Positions 16,534 through 27,559 of a stretch of 64,000 nt of DNA are shown in pieces; position 1 is the stretch's first letter, and every line of letters starts with the position of its first letter. Source of the DNA: Anas platyrhynchos (lineage: Eukaryota > Chordata > Aves > Anseriformes > Anatidae); NCBI RefSeq assembly GCF_047663525.1, contig NC_092616.1:6592501-6656500 (forward strand), written 5' to 3'. The position numbers and the translations under genes were made by a program. The notes beneath the pieces are model-generated. The model had not been told where the DNA came from, searched no databases, and worked only from the letters and a program-made list of their open reading frames with translations.

Positions 16534-18809
16534 ATGAACGGCGCGGCCGAGGCCGAGCCCGGCGGAGGGGGGGGGGCGGGGGCGGCTACCGGCGGCGGTA
16601 CCGGGCCCTGAAACGGCGCCTGAAGCTGCTGCTCTACGTGAGGGGGGCAATTAGCGCCTTAATTAGCACGGGGGGGGGTAATTAACCCGGGGGGGGGGGG
16701 TTAATTGCCCCGGGGGAGGGCCTAACTGGGCCGGGAGGGGGGGTGAAATGGGCTGGGGGGGTAATTAGGCCGGGAGGGGCCTTAATTAGCTTTGGGGGGG
16801 GCTTAATTAACAAGAGGGGACCTTAATTAACCCCGGGAGGGGGCTTAATTAGATGAAGGGCCTTCAATTGTCCAGGGGTGGGCATTAATTGAGCCGGGGG
16901 GGGCTTAATTACAGCGGGGAGGGGCTTAATTGACCCTGGGGGGGGGCTTAGTTAGTTAGAGGGGGGTAATTAACAAGAGGGGTCCTTAATTAGACCATGA
17001 GGGGGCCATAATTAGTGGGAGGGGGTCTTAATCGACCCGGGGGAGGGTCTTAATTGAACGGGGGGGTATTAATTGGTTTTGGGGAGGCCTTAATTAGTGG
17101 GAGGAGGGCTTTAATTAGTTGGGGAGGGCTTAATTAAATGGAAGGGGGTCTTAATTAGGCGATGGGGGGCTTAATTGGCTTGATTAGCTGGAGGGGGGGG
17201 TTAATTAGCCCTAACGAACGCCCCCAGGAGCAGGAGTGCTTCCAGGAGGAGCTGCGCAGGGCCCAGCGGAGGCTGCTCCGGGTGTCCCGGGACAAGAGGT
17301 GAGGGGGGGACCCCAAAATCCCCCTAAACCCCCCCAGAATCCCACCCAGTGACCCCAAAGTCCCCGTAAATCACCCCAAAACCCCCCCCAAATTCCCCCC
17401 CAGCTACCTCCTGGACCGGCTGCTGCAGTACGAGCAGGTCGACGACGACTCCTCAGGTAGGGGCTGAGAGGCCACGCCCCCCGTGACGTCACGCCCGATG
17501 ACATCACACCCTCGTGACGTCACAGCGCATGACATCACACCCGTGTGATGTCACTTCCTGTGACATCACTCCCCGTGACGTCACGCCCTCTGATGTCACT
17601 TCCCTCCCCCCCCAGACTCCGAGGCCACCGCCTCCTCCGACACCGATGGGGAGGGGCCCAAGGGGGCGGAGCCTCCCCTTAAAAGGTAAAAGGGGCGGGG
17701 CTGGCTGCCATGGGCTGTGCCAGCACCCAACATGGTGCCCGCGGCCTCACCCTTAGCCCCGCCCCCACAGGAAGCGCAGCCCCACGGGGGGCGGAGCCTC
17801 GCCCCCGCCCAGCCTGGCCCCGCCCACTCCCTACCTGAGCTCGGTGAGTGCCCCGCCCCCTTCAGGCCCCGCCCCGAGTGGGCGTGGCCAATGTGAGCCA
17901 CGCCCCCAGATCCAGCCCCCTGCTGTCCCCTTTGGACCTGGGGGTGTGGCCATCTGGAGGCCCCGCCCCCTTTTGGTGGGGTTGGGGGCGTGGCTTGTGG
18001 AGGCCCCGCCCCTGACCCCGCCCCCCCCCCCCAGCTGGGCTCCCCCCCCTACAGCCCCTTCCCGGCCGAGTACCTCGCCCCTCCCCCGCGGGGGGGCCCC
18101 GCCCGCAGGGCCAAGGGGGGGCGGCGCCTGCAGGTAAGGGGGGGGGGCAAAAATGGGGGACTCCAAAAATTGGGGGGGACCCTAAAAATTGGGGGGGACA
18201 CACCAAAAAGGGGCCTGAAATAGGGATGGGGGGGCTAAAAATAGATGGGGGGGGGCCTAAAATATTGGGGGGGGGGGAAATGGGAGGGAACAGCCCAAAA
18301 ATTGGGGAGGAGGGGGCAAAATTTTGGGGGAGGGTGGCCCAAAATGGAGGGGGGAGGTCTTAAAGAATGGGGGGGCCCTAAAGGGGAGGAGGGAGCCCAA
18401 ATATGGTGGTGGGAGCCCCAAAAATATGGGGGGGATAAAATAGGGGTGGTCCCTAAAAGGGGGGGGTCACCCTAAAAGGGGGGGGGTCCCAATAATTGGG
18501 GGGGGTCACCCTAAAGTGGGGGGTCCCTAAAATATGTTGCCTGACCCCAAACTCATGTCCCCCTCCCCCAGCTCCCCGCCGCCCCCTCGCTGCCGTTCCG
18601 GGGGGTGGTGCCGGGCAGTGGGGGGGGAGGGGTCCCCCTTTCGGGGGTGCCCCCCCCCTCCCTGCCCCCCCCCCGCCCCTCCCCCCCCCGCGCCCCCCCC
18701 GGTGCCCAGCACGGTCCCGCGGCGCCTCCTGAGCGAGGGCAGCGGGGACGAGGCCGACGGCTTGGACGGGGACGACGAGCTCGTCATCGACATCCCCGAC
18801 GGGCAATAA
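16534..18809 (+). CDS. INO80E: INO80E, INO80 chromatin-remodelling complex subunit E
   Basis: Accessory subunit of the INO80 nucleosome remodeller in the nucleus. Exons: 16534-16637, 17228-17298, 17404-17456, 17616-17685, 17771-17843, 18035-18133 and 18572-18809. Exon 1 encodes MNGAAEAEPGGG and YRRRYRALKRRLKLLLY; the two halves are in different frames across a run of 10 G (16567-16576). Then come EQECFQEELRRAQRRLLRVS and LLDRLLQYEQVDDDSSDSEA (N-terminal coiled coil), KRKRSPTGG, YLSSLGSPPYSPFPAEYLA, and a C-terminal acidic motif DGDDELVIDIPDGQ. The last exon also slips frame in a C-run (about 18650-18700). The stop codon TAA (18807-18809) lies inside the poly(A) hexamer AATAAA (18805-18810). 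Tiny introns carry minisatellites and a CRE-like array. Confidence 0.96.
16640..17215. repeat. TTAATTA / G-run array in INO80E intron 1
   Basis: About 25-30-bp units CTTAATTAG plus GGGGG, irregular. TAATTA is a homeodomain-type core, but the array is more simply read as a minisatellite. Confidence 0.9.
17478..17602. promoter_or_regulatory. CRE-like array in INO80E intron 3
   Basis: About nine sites of the TGACGTCA / TGACATCA / TGATGTCA family in 125 bases, roughly every 13-20 bases. TGACGTCA is the CREB/ATF palindrome; the variants keep the half-site. Between coding exons ending at 17456 and starting at 17616. Function is inferred only. Confidence 0.65.
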
Positions 18810-19410
18810 AGAGACACAGGACCCCCCCCCCAAAAAAAACAAAAAAATACAAAAAAAACAAAAAACAAAAAAATGAGATGAGGGGGGAATGGGGGGCTGG
18901 GGGGGCCGAGGAGGGGATTATGGGGGGGTTATAGGGGGGTTGGGGGGGGGTTAAAGGTGGATTAAATGGAGATTTTGGGGGGTTTGGGGAGGGGTTGGGG
19001 GGATTTAGGGGGCTAAGGGGGGATTTGGGGGGGCTCTGGGGGGAATTGGGCGGATTATGGGGGATTTGGGGGGCTATTGGGGATTTTGGGGGGCGTTGGG
19101 GGGTCTCAAGGCGTTCCCAGAGGAGATTTGGGGAGTTTGGGGGGGTTCCAAGAGGCCGGGGGGGGGGCGCGGGGCGGTTTTGGGGCCGTTTCGGGGCTTT
19201 TTAGGGCTTGGGAGGGGCCCCAGGGGGGTGGGGCCACGTGCGGGGCCCTCACATGTACCCTGCCCAGTCACGTGACCGCAAAGCCCCGCCCACCACTGAA
19301 CCCAAGGATGTGATGACGTCACACCCCCTCATGTGACCACGCCCCCACACCCGCGCCAAGCCCCGCCCACTCCCCAAAGACGTCACTTCCGGGGCGTGGC
19401 CGCTCGGGTT

Positions 19411-19416
19411 TTTATT
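19411..19416 (-). terminator. MAZ poly(A) signal AATAAA
   Basis: TTTATT on + (AATAAA on -) about 580 bases past the MAZ stop. Between here and the INO80E end (18811-19410) there is G-run repeat sequence and an A-rich patch (18830-18880) but no gene. Confidence 0.6.
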
Positions 19417-19993
19417 GGTTCCCGCGGCGCCGAACAAAGCCCCGGGGGGCGGGGCCGGGGAGGGGGCGGGGCCGGGAGGAAGGGGAGGGGCTGGGGGCGG
19501 GGCCTCTGCCCACGCCCCGCCCCCTGCGCAGATCCCGCGGGGCCGCTGGGCGGGGCCAGACCTGGAGGGGGCGGAGTCAGAGCGGACCAATGGGGGGGCG
19601 GCTCCCTGGCCCCGCCCACATCGCGGTGACCACGCCCCCAAACACCTGCCCTGGGGCTCCACCCCCTCCCCATAACCACGCCCCTTTCTGTAAGCCCCGC
19701 CCCCTTTCAATTGGCCCCTCCCCCAGCCCCGCCCCATTCCCTGGCTCCCTCCTGCAAGCCCCGCCCCCTGCCCCGAGCCACGCCCCTCTCCCGTTAGCCC
19801 CGCCCCCTTAAGCGCCGCCCCTCTTAGACCCCGCCCGCCTTAGCCCCGCCCCCCTTTAACCAGGCCCCTCCGTAGCCCCTCCCCTGACCCCGCCCCCTTT
19901 AACCACGCCCCCTCTGTAGCCCCGCCCCCCTTGACCCCGCCCCCTCCCCTGACCCCGCCCCCTCCCCTGGCCCCGCCCCCTCCTACCTGTGTC

Positions 19994-22900
19994 TCAGCGC
20001 AGCGGGGGCGGGGCCTGGGCGCCGTCGGGGGTGCCGGGGGGGTTGGGGGGCGTGGCGGGGGGCGGGGCGTGGGTCTGGAGGTGGCCGCTGAGCTGGGCGG
20101 GGGTCTTGCAGCTCACCCCACACAGCCGGCACTGCAGCCGCTCCGCGCGGGGGGCCGCCGCGCCGTGGTCCTTCACCGCGTGGACACGCAGGTAGGCGGC
20201 CGTGGTGAACCCTGGGGGGCAATTAGAGGGGTGGGGGGGCAATTAGAGGGGATTTGGGGGGGTATCAGGGGGTAACAGGGGGATTTGGGGGGGTATTAGG
20301 GGGTTATGGGGGGTTATTGGGGGTCCTTCACTGCGTGGATGCGGAGATAGGTGACCGTGGTGAGCCCTGGGGGGGCAGGGGGGCAATTAGAGGGGTGGGG
20401 GGGCAATTAGAGGGGATTTGGGGGGGGTTGGGGGGGTTATTGGGGGGTAATAGGGGGATTTGGGGGGGTTATGGGGGTTTAGTGGGGGATTGGGGGGGTA
20501 TTTGGGGGGGTTAGGGGGGATTGGGGGGATTAGGGGGGCATTGGGGGCTTATCGAGGGGAAAATGGGGGGGTTAGGAGGGGGTTGGGGGGGTTGGGGGGG
20601 ATTTGGGGGCAATTGGGGGGGTATCAGGGGGATTTGGGGGGGTTATGGGGGGTTAGTGGGGGATTGGGGGGTATTTGGGGGGCTTAGGGGGGGATTGGGG
20701 CCTTATCGAGGGGTTGGGGGGGAAATGGGGGGGCTATGAGGGGGTTGGGGGGGTTTGGGGGGGATTTGGGGGCAATTGGGGGGGTTGGGGGGGGTTTAGG
20801 GGGCTCTGGGGGCTGGCAGGGAGGGGCGGGGCCCCAGGGAAGGGGGAGGAGCCCCAGGAGAGGGGGCGGAGCCACCCAGGCCCCGCCCACCTCTGTCCCA
20901 GCCCCATAACCCCACCCCCCTCTCATAGCCCCGCCCCCTCTCATAGCCCCGCCCCCTCTCATAGCCCCGCCCACCTTTGTTGCAGAGAGCACGGGAATGG
21001 CTGGGGCAGGCCCCGCCCCCAGCCCCATAGCCCCGTCCCTTACCCCATACCTCATCTGCATAACCCCGCCCCTAGCCCCGCCCCTTTCCCTAGCCCCGCC
21101 CCCCTCCTTTAGCCCCGCCCACCTTTGTTGCAGAGGGCACCCACGTGGCTGGGCCCCTGCCCCATAACCCCGCCCCTTACCCCCATAACTCATCTGCATA
21201 ACCCCGCCCCCTTCCCTTAGCCCCTCCCCTAGCCCCGCCCACCCCATTTAGCCCCGCCCCCTCCTTTTGCCCGCCCACCTTTGTTGCAGAGCGCGCAGAC
21301 GTGGCTGGGCCCCTGGCCCCATAACCCCGCCCCTTACCCCATACCTCATCTGCATAGCCCCGCCCCTAGCCCCGCCCACCCCATTTAGCCCCTCCCACCC
21401 CATGTAGCCCCTCCCCCTTTCCCTGGCCCCGCCCACCTTTGTTGCAGAGGGCGCACACGTGGCTGGGCCCCTGGCCCATAACCCCGCCCCTTACCCCATA
21501 ACTCATTTACATAACCCCGCCCCTAGCTCCGCCCACCCAATTTAGCCCCGCCCCCTCCTTTTGCCCCACCCACCTTTGTTGCAGAGCGCACCCACGTGGC
21601 TGGGCCCTTGGCCCCATAACCCCGCCCCTTACCCCATAACTCATCTGCATAACCCCGCCCCTCCGTTTAGCCCCGCCCACCCCGTTTAGCCCAGCCCCTG
21701 GCCCCGCCCCCTCCTTTAGCCCCGCCCACCTTTGTTGCAGAGCGCGCAGACGTGGCTGGGCCCCTGCCCGTGCACCTTCATGTGGTCGGCGATGTAGGCG
21801 GCGCTCAGCATCTTGCCGCAGACGTGGCACGGGACCTTCTCCTCGTGCCGCACCGCGTGGGCGCGCAGCCGGTCCTTGGTGGCGAACGCGGCCTCGCACG
21901 TCTGGGGGGGGGGACAGGGGGGTGGGGGGACCCATAGGGATGGGGGGGGACCCATAGGGATGGGGGGTGGCCCTATAGGGTCATCCTATGGGGCTGGGGT
22001 GTGGGGCAGCCCCATAGGGATGGGGGGGACCCATAGGGATAGGGGGGGACCCATAGGGATGGGGGGGGACCTATAGGGATAGGGGGGACCCATAGGGATG
22101 GGGGTTACCCATAGGGTCGTGATATGGGGCTGGGGTGTGGGGCAGCCCCATAGGGATGGGGGGGACCCATAGGGGTGGGGGGGACCCATAGGGATAGGGG
22201 GGGACCCATAGGGGTGGGGGGGGACCCATAGGGATGGGGGGGACCCATAGGGATGGGGGGGGGACCTATAGGGATGGGGGGGGACCCATAGGGACGGGGG
22301 GGACCCATAGGGTCGTGATATGGGGCTGGGGGGGGTCTGGCCCTATAGGGTCATCCTATGGGGCTGGGGTGTGGGGCAGGGCTGTGGGGTGGCCCCATAG
22401 GGTCATGGTGTGGGGCCAGGATGTGGGGCTGGGACATGGGGCAGGGCTGTGGGGACCGTCTGGGGGCTGTTTGGGGTGGTTTTGGGGCAGTTCAGGGACA
22501 TTTTGGGGCTTTTTGGGGCCGTTTGGGGACATTTGGGGTGGTTTGGGGCCGTTTGGGGCGGTTTTGGGGCCATTTGGGGACATTTGGGGTGGTTTGGGGC
22601 CGTTTGGGGCAGTTTTGGGTCCGTTTGGGGACATTTGGGGTGGTTTGGGGCCGTTTGGGGCAGTTTTGGGTCCGTTTGGGGACATTTGGGGTGGTTTGGG
22701 GCCGTTTGGGGCGGTTTTGGGGCCATTTGGGGACATTTGGGGTGGTTTGGGGCCGTTTGGGGCGGTTTTGGGGCAGTTCGGGGACATTTGGGGGCTTTTT
22801 GGGGCCATGTGGGGCTGTTTGGGGCCATTTGGGGCGGTTTTGGGCCATTTGGGGCCGTTTGGGGCCATTTGGGGCGGTTTTGGGGCCGTTTGGGGCGGTT

Positions 22901-25900
22901 TTGGGGCCGTACCTCGCACTTGAAGGGCCGCTCCGTGGAGTGCACCTGGCGCACGTGGCTGTTGAGGTGGTCGGGGCTGCGGGAGAAACGGGGTGAGAAC
23001 GGGGGATTTGGGGAAAAAGGGGAAAAACAGGGAATTGGGGGGAAACGGGGAAATGGGGTGAGACAAGGGGAATTGGAGAAAACAGGAAAATCGGGAAAAC
23101 GGGGAAATCGGGAAAAAAAGAGGAAAAATATGGGGAAATTGGGGTCACAACAGGGGAAATTGGGGGGAAATTGGGGGAAAAATGGGAGAAATTGGGGAAA
23201 ATAAGGGGAAATTGAGGGAAATTGGCATCAAAACATGAAAAAATGGAGGGAAAATGGGGGAAATCAGGGGAAAACAGGCACCAAAATGGAAAATGGGGGG
23301 GAAACGAGGGAAATCAGGGGAAAGTTGGGGAAAATGGGGTGAAATGGGGCAGAACTGGGTCAACATGACGCAAAATAAAAGTCTACAATTGTGTGGTTGT
23401 GTGATTCTGTGAAAATGGAGCAGAAATGGGTTAATACGAGGTGAAACGGGGCAGAAACGGGAAGGTTTGAGGGGAAATGGGGCAGAAATGAGGCAAAACG
23501 AAGCAGAACCGGGTCAATATGAGGTAAAATAGCCCAGAAATGGGTCAACATGAGGTGAAATGGGTCAGAAATAGGAAAGTCTCAGGTAAAACAGCAGAGA
23601 AATGGGTCAATATGGGGTAAAACGAAGCAGAAATGGGTCAGTATGAAGTAAAACAGGACAGAAATGGGTCAAAATGAGGTAAAGCAGCACAGAAATGGGT
23701 CAATATGAGGTGAAATGAAGCAGAAATGGGTCAATATGAGGTAAAACAGGACAGAACTGTGTTGGTGTGAGGCAAAACAGGACAGAACCAGGCCAATATA
23801 AGGCAAAACAAGACAGAATTGGGTCAATATGAGGTAAAACAAGACAAAACTGGGTCAATATGAGGCAAAATGAAGCAGAAACGGGTCAATATGAGGAAAA
23901 CATTATTGAAACGTGTTGATATGAGGCAAAACAGGACAGAACCGGGTCAATACAAGGCAAAACAGGACAGAACCAGGCCAATACGAGGCAAAACAGGACG
24001 GAAGCGGGTCAATATGAGACAAAACTGGGTTAATATGAGGCAAAATGAAGCAGAAATGGGTCAATATGATGCAAAACAGGATGGAACCGGGTCAATACAA
24101 GGCAAACCAAGACAGAACTGGGCCGATATGAGGTAAAACAAGACAAAACCGGGTCAATATGAGGTAAAATGAAGCAGAAATGGGTCAATAGGAGGCAAAA
24201 CAGGACAGAACTGGATCAATATAAGGCAAAACAGGATGGACATGGGTCATTATGAGGCAAACCAAGACAGAATTGGGTCAATACGATGTAAAACAGGATG
24301 GAATCGGGTCAATACAACACAAAGCAGGACAGAAGTGGGCCAATATGAGGTAAAACAAACAAAACCAGGTCAATATGTGGTAAGATGAAGCAGAAATGGG
24401 TCAATACAAGGCAAAGCAGGATGGAAATGGGCCGATATGAGGCAAAATGAAACAGAAATGGGTCAATATGATGCAAAACAGGATGGAATTGGGTCAATAT
24501 AACACAAAAGAAGACAGAACCGGGTCAATACGATGCAAAACGGGATGGAACCGGGTCAATACAAGGTAAACCAGGGCGGAAGTGGGTCAATACAAGGCAA
24601 AATGAAACAGAAATGGGTCAATACGAGGTAAACCACTATTGAACCGTGTTGATTTGAGGCAAAACAGGACCGAAGTGGGTCAATACGAGGCAAACCAGGA
24701 TGGACGTGGGTCATTTTGAGGCAAAACAAGACAGAAACGGGTCAATACAAGGCAAACCAAGACAGAACTGGGCCGATATGAGGTAAAACAAGACAAAAAC
24801 GGGTCAATATGAGGTAAAATGAAGCAGAAATGGGTCAATAGGAGGCAAAACAGGACAGAATCGGGTCAATGTGGTACAAAACAAAATGGAACCGGGTCAA
24901 TACAAGGCAAACCAGGGCAGAACTGGGCCGATATGAGGTAAAACAAGACAAAACCGGGTCAATATGAGGTAAAATGAAGCAGAAATGGGTCAATATGATG
25001 CAAAACAAGACAGGATCGGGTCAATGCGATGCAAAACAAGATGGAACCGGGTCAATACAAGGCAAACCAGGGCAGAAGTGGGCCGATACAAGGGAAAATG
25101 AAACAGAAATGGGTCAATATGAATCAAAACAAGACAGGATCGGGTCAATGCGATGCAAAACAGGATGGAAATGGGTCAATACAAGGCAAACCAAGCCAGA
25201 ACCGGGTCAATATGATGCAAAACAGGACGGAAGTGGATCAATGCAAGGCAAAATGGGACAGAACCGGGTCAATATGATGTAAACCAAGACAGAACTGGGC
25301 CGATATGGGGCAAAACAAGACAGAAACGGGTCAATACAAGGCAAACCAAGGCAGAACCAGGCCGATATGAGGCAAAACAAGACAAAACCGGGTCAATATG
25401 AGGTAAAATGAAGCAGAAATGGGTCAATATGATGCAAGATAGGACAGAATTGGGTCAATATGAGACAAAACAAGACAGAACCGGGTCAATACGATGCAAA
25501 ATGGGATGGAAGTGGGTCAATACAAGGCAAACCAAGACAGAATCGGGTCAATACAGGGCAAAACAGGGCGGAAGTGGGCCGATACAAGGCAAAATGAAAC
25601 AGAAATGGGTCAATATGAATCAAAACAAGACAGAATCGGGTCGATACAAGGCAAAATGGGACAGAACCGTGCCGGGCCGGGGCCGGACGCGTCTCCGTAC
25701 CGCGAGAAGCTCTTCCCGCAGTGGCTGCAGACGTAGGGCTTGTGCACGGCGCCCTCGTGGCAGCGCACGTGGTAGCTCATGCGGTCCTTGCGCTTGAAGC
25801 GCTGCTGGCACACGGGGCACTGGAACGGCTTCTCGTCGGAATGGGACAGCTTGTGGCGCTTCAGGTGGTACACGTCCCGGAACGCCTTCCCGCACATCTC

Positions 25901-27559
25901 GCACGCGTGGCTCTTCCTCACCCGCTTGGCCCCCCCCCTCCTCCTCCTCCTCCTCCTCCTCCTCCTCCTCCTCCTCCTGCCCCGGGGGCGTCCAGGCCGG
26001 CCACGCTGAGCAGGCTGAGGGGCACCATGGTGGGCACGGCGCGGGGGGCCGCGGCCCGGCCGGGGGCGTGCGTGGCCTCGTGGCGCCGCAGGTTGTAGCC
26101 GTTCTTGAACTCCTTGGCGCACAGCGCGCAGATGTAGGGGCCTTTGCTCTTCGACTTGCGGGGCGGGGGGGGGCACCGGGATTTGGGGTGGTTTGGGGGG
26201 GCTGGGGGGGGTTCTGCGGGGAGGTCTGGGGGGTGCTCGGGGGTCCTGGGGGGGGGGCGGGGGGGGTTTGAGGGCGGCGGGGTCCACGGTGGTGCCTGGG
26301 GGGGGGGGGTCGGGGGCCAGCACCGGGAGCAGCTCCACCGGCAGCGCCTCGGGGCCCGCGGGGGGGGGGAGGGAGGGGCGGGAGGGGGGGGAGGGGGCGC
26401 AGGGGGGGCAGAGGGGGGGGCGGGGGGGGGGGCGGCGGCCTGGGGGGGGGGAGAGGGGAGAAGAAGGGGGAGGGGGGGAGAAAGATGGGGGGGGAGAGTC
26501 AGGCCACGCCCCTCCCGGCGTGGGGACACGCCCCCTTTATACAGCCACGCCCCCTGTGATTAGCCACGCCCCCTCCGTGTAGCCACGCCCCTCACCAGAG
26601 ACCCCCGACCCCCCATTGGGACAATGCCCCCCCCCCATGGACATGCAGCTCTGCAGGAAGCCACGCCCACTCATCGAGGCCACGCCCCCTCGCGTGAAGC
26701 CACGCCCCTTTCCATAAGCCACGCCCCTCCTTGTAGCCACGCCCCCTCCCTGCAGCCCCCTCCTCCGTTGCCCCCCCCTCCATGCACAAGCACCCCCAGA
26801 GGAAGCCACGCCCCCTTCTGCAAGCCACGCCCACTCCGTGAAGCCACGCCCCTCGTAGCCCCGCCCCCTCCTTGTAGCCCCGCCCCATCCCTAGTCACAG
26901 CCCCTCCCTGCTCCCCTCCATGGGCACCCAAGAGAAGCCCCGCCCCCTCCCGTAAGCCACGCCCCTCGGTGAGAAGCCACGCCCATCCCTCGGAGCCACG
27001 CCCCCTTCCGTAGACCACGCCCCCTCCTCCTAGCCACGCCCCCTCCCCCGGGGACCGTCCCCTTCCATACCCCGGGGTGAGGCCCCGCCCTTCGGTGAGG
27101 CCCCGCCCCCTCCACGAAGCCCCGCCCCCTCCACGCCCAGCCCCACAAAGCGAGGCCCCGCCCCCGCGCTTAGCCCCGCCCCCTCCGCGAAGCCCCGCCC
27201 CCAGCCATAAGCCCCGCCTCCTCCCCCAAGCCCCGCCCCCTTCCCGGCTCCACGCCCCCTCCATAGCCCCGCCCCTTTCCCCAAACCCCGCCCACCCCTC
27301 AGGCCCCGCCCACCCCCAAGCCCCGCCCACGCCCCGCCCCTGCACACCCCCTCTGCGCTAAGCCCCGCCCCTCCCCCCTAGCCCCGCCCCTTCCCCAAGC
27401 CCCGCCCTGCGCGGGGGGGGGGAGGGAACCAACCCCCGCCCCCCCTCCGGGCCCCGCCCCGCCCCCTTCAGGCCCCGCCCCCTCGAAGCCCCGCCCCCCT
27501 GCTGTCGGTGGGCGGGGCCTGACCTGGAAGATGAAGCTGCTCCAGCTGCCCGCGTCCAT
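19994..27559 (-). CDS. MAZ: MAZ, MYC-associated C2H2 zinc-finger protein
   Basis: GC-box-binding transcription factor with chromatin-insulator activity. Exon 1 (27524-27559) encodes MDAGSWSSFIFQ, the start of the shorter mammalian isoform. The large exon 2 (25701 to about 26500) holds a Pro-rich part, zinc finger YICALCAKEFKNGYNLRRH, VPTMVPLSLLSVAG, then CEMCGKAFRDVYHLKRHKLSH, CPVCQQRFKRKDRMSYHVRCH and CSHCGKSFSR; frame slips occur at a G-run and at the (CTC)n tract 25935-25977. Exon 3 (22913-22976) continues PDHLNSHVRQVHSTERPFKCE; exon 4 (21730-21901) gives CEAAFATKDRLRAHAVRH, CHVCGKMLSAAYIADHMKVH and HVCALCNK; the last exon (19994-20211) gives FTTAAYLRVHAVKDH and CRLCGVSCKTPAQLSGHLQTH. Introns between exons 2-5 are almost all minisatellite, including copies of exon 4's end. 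Confidence 0.97.
20222..20815. repeat. GGGGGGATTTGGGGG array in the last MAZ intron, with a partial exon copy
   Basis: G-run units with ATTTGG and TTATGG spacers. At 20322-20372 it contains a diverged copy of the start of MAZ's last exon, reading GLTTVTYLRIHAVKD next to a CCCAG acceptor. The array therefore spans an exon duplicate. Confidence 0.85.
20976..21740. repeat. Six tandem copies of the MAZ exon-4 end plus donor site (about 137-158 bp units)
   Basis: The sequence TTTGTTGCAGAGNGCNC (reverse: exon end LCNK plus a GTGGGC donor) occurs at 20976, 21124, 21280, 21438, 21575 and 21731. Only the last is attached to the whole exon. Each unit also carries a CATCTGCATAACCCCGCCCC block. Copies keep the SHVCALCNK reading with few changes, so they are young. 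Confidence 0.93.
21905..22330. repeat. GGGACCCATAGGGATGGGG array (about 19 bp) in a MAZ intron
   Basis: About 17 units of 18-20 bp with near-identical copies, interrupted by a TCATCCTATGGGGCTGG spacer that itself recurs at about 21978, 22114 and 22344. Confidence 0.92.
22447..22905. repeat. GGGGCCGTTTGGGGCGGTTTT array (about 58-bp higher-order unit) in a MAZ intron
   Basis: Nested 10-bp GTTTGGGGCN steps arranged in 58-61-bp blocks ending CATTTGGGGTGGTTT, repeated at least five times, running up to the donor of exon 3 at 22912. Confidence 0.92.
23350..25665. repeat. 2.3-kb minisatellite of about 30-31 bp (GGGTCAATATGAGGCAAAACA) in a MAZ intron
   Basis: About 70 units of GGGTCAATAYRAGGYAAAAC plus AGGACAGAACC. 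It is much more A-rich than anything else in the window, strongly purine-biased on +, and flanked by the related AAAACGGGGAAATTGGGG array (22980-23350). The open frames over it are repeat translations. Confidence 0.95.

Noticed and set aside
20976-21740. CRISPR-like array, because of regular repeats with spacers
   Set aside because: Vertebrate context, spacers are themselves repeated, and units contain a MAZ exon edge and splice donor.
22403-22954. Pro/Lys-rich open frames over 22.4-22.95 kb as a collagen-like or histone-like gene
   Set aside because: Period follows the 58-bp intron repeat; only the last 64 bases are a real MAZ exon.
23870-25797. Several Lys/Gln-rich open frames (MRQN, KAKQDR) as DNA-binding-like proteins
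   Set aside because: Direct translations of the 31-bp MAZ intron minisatellite.
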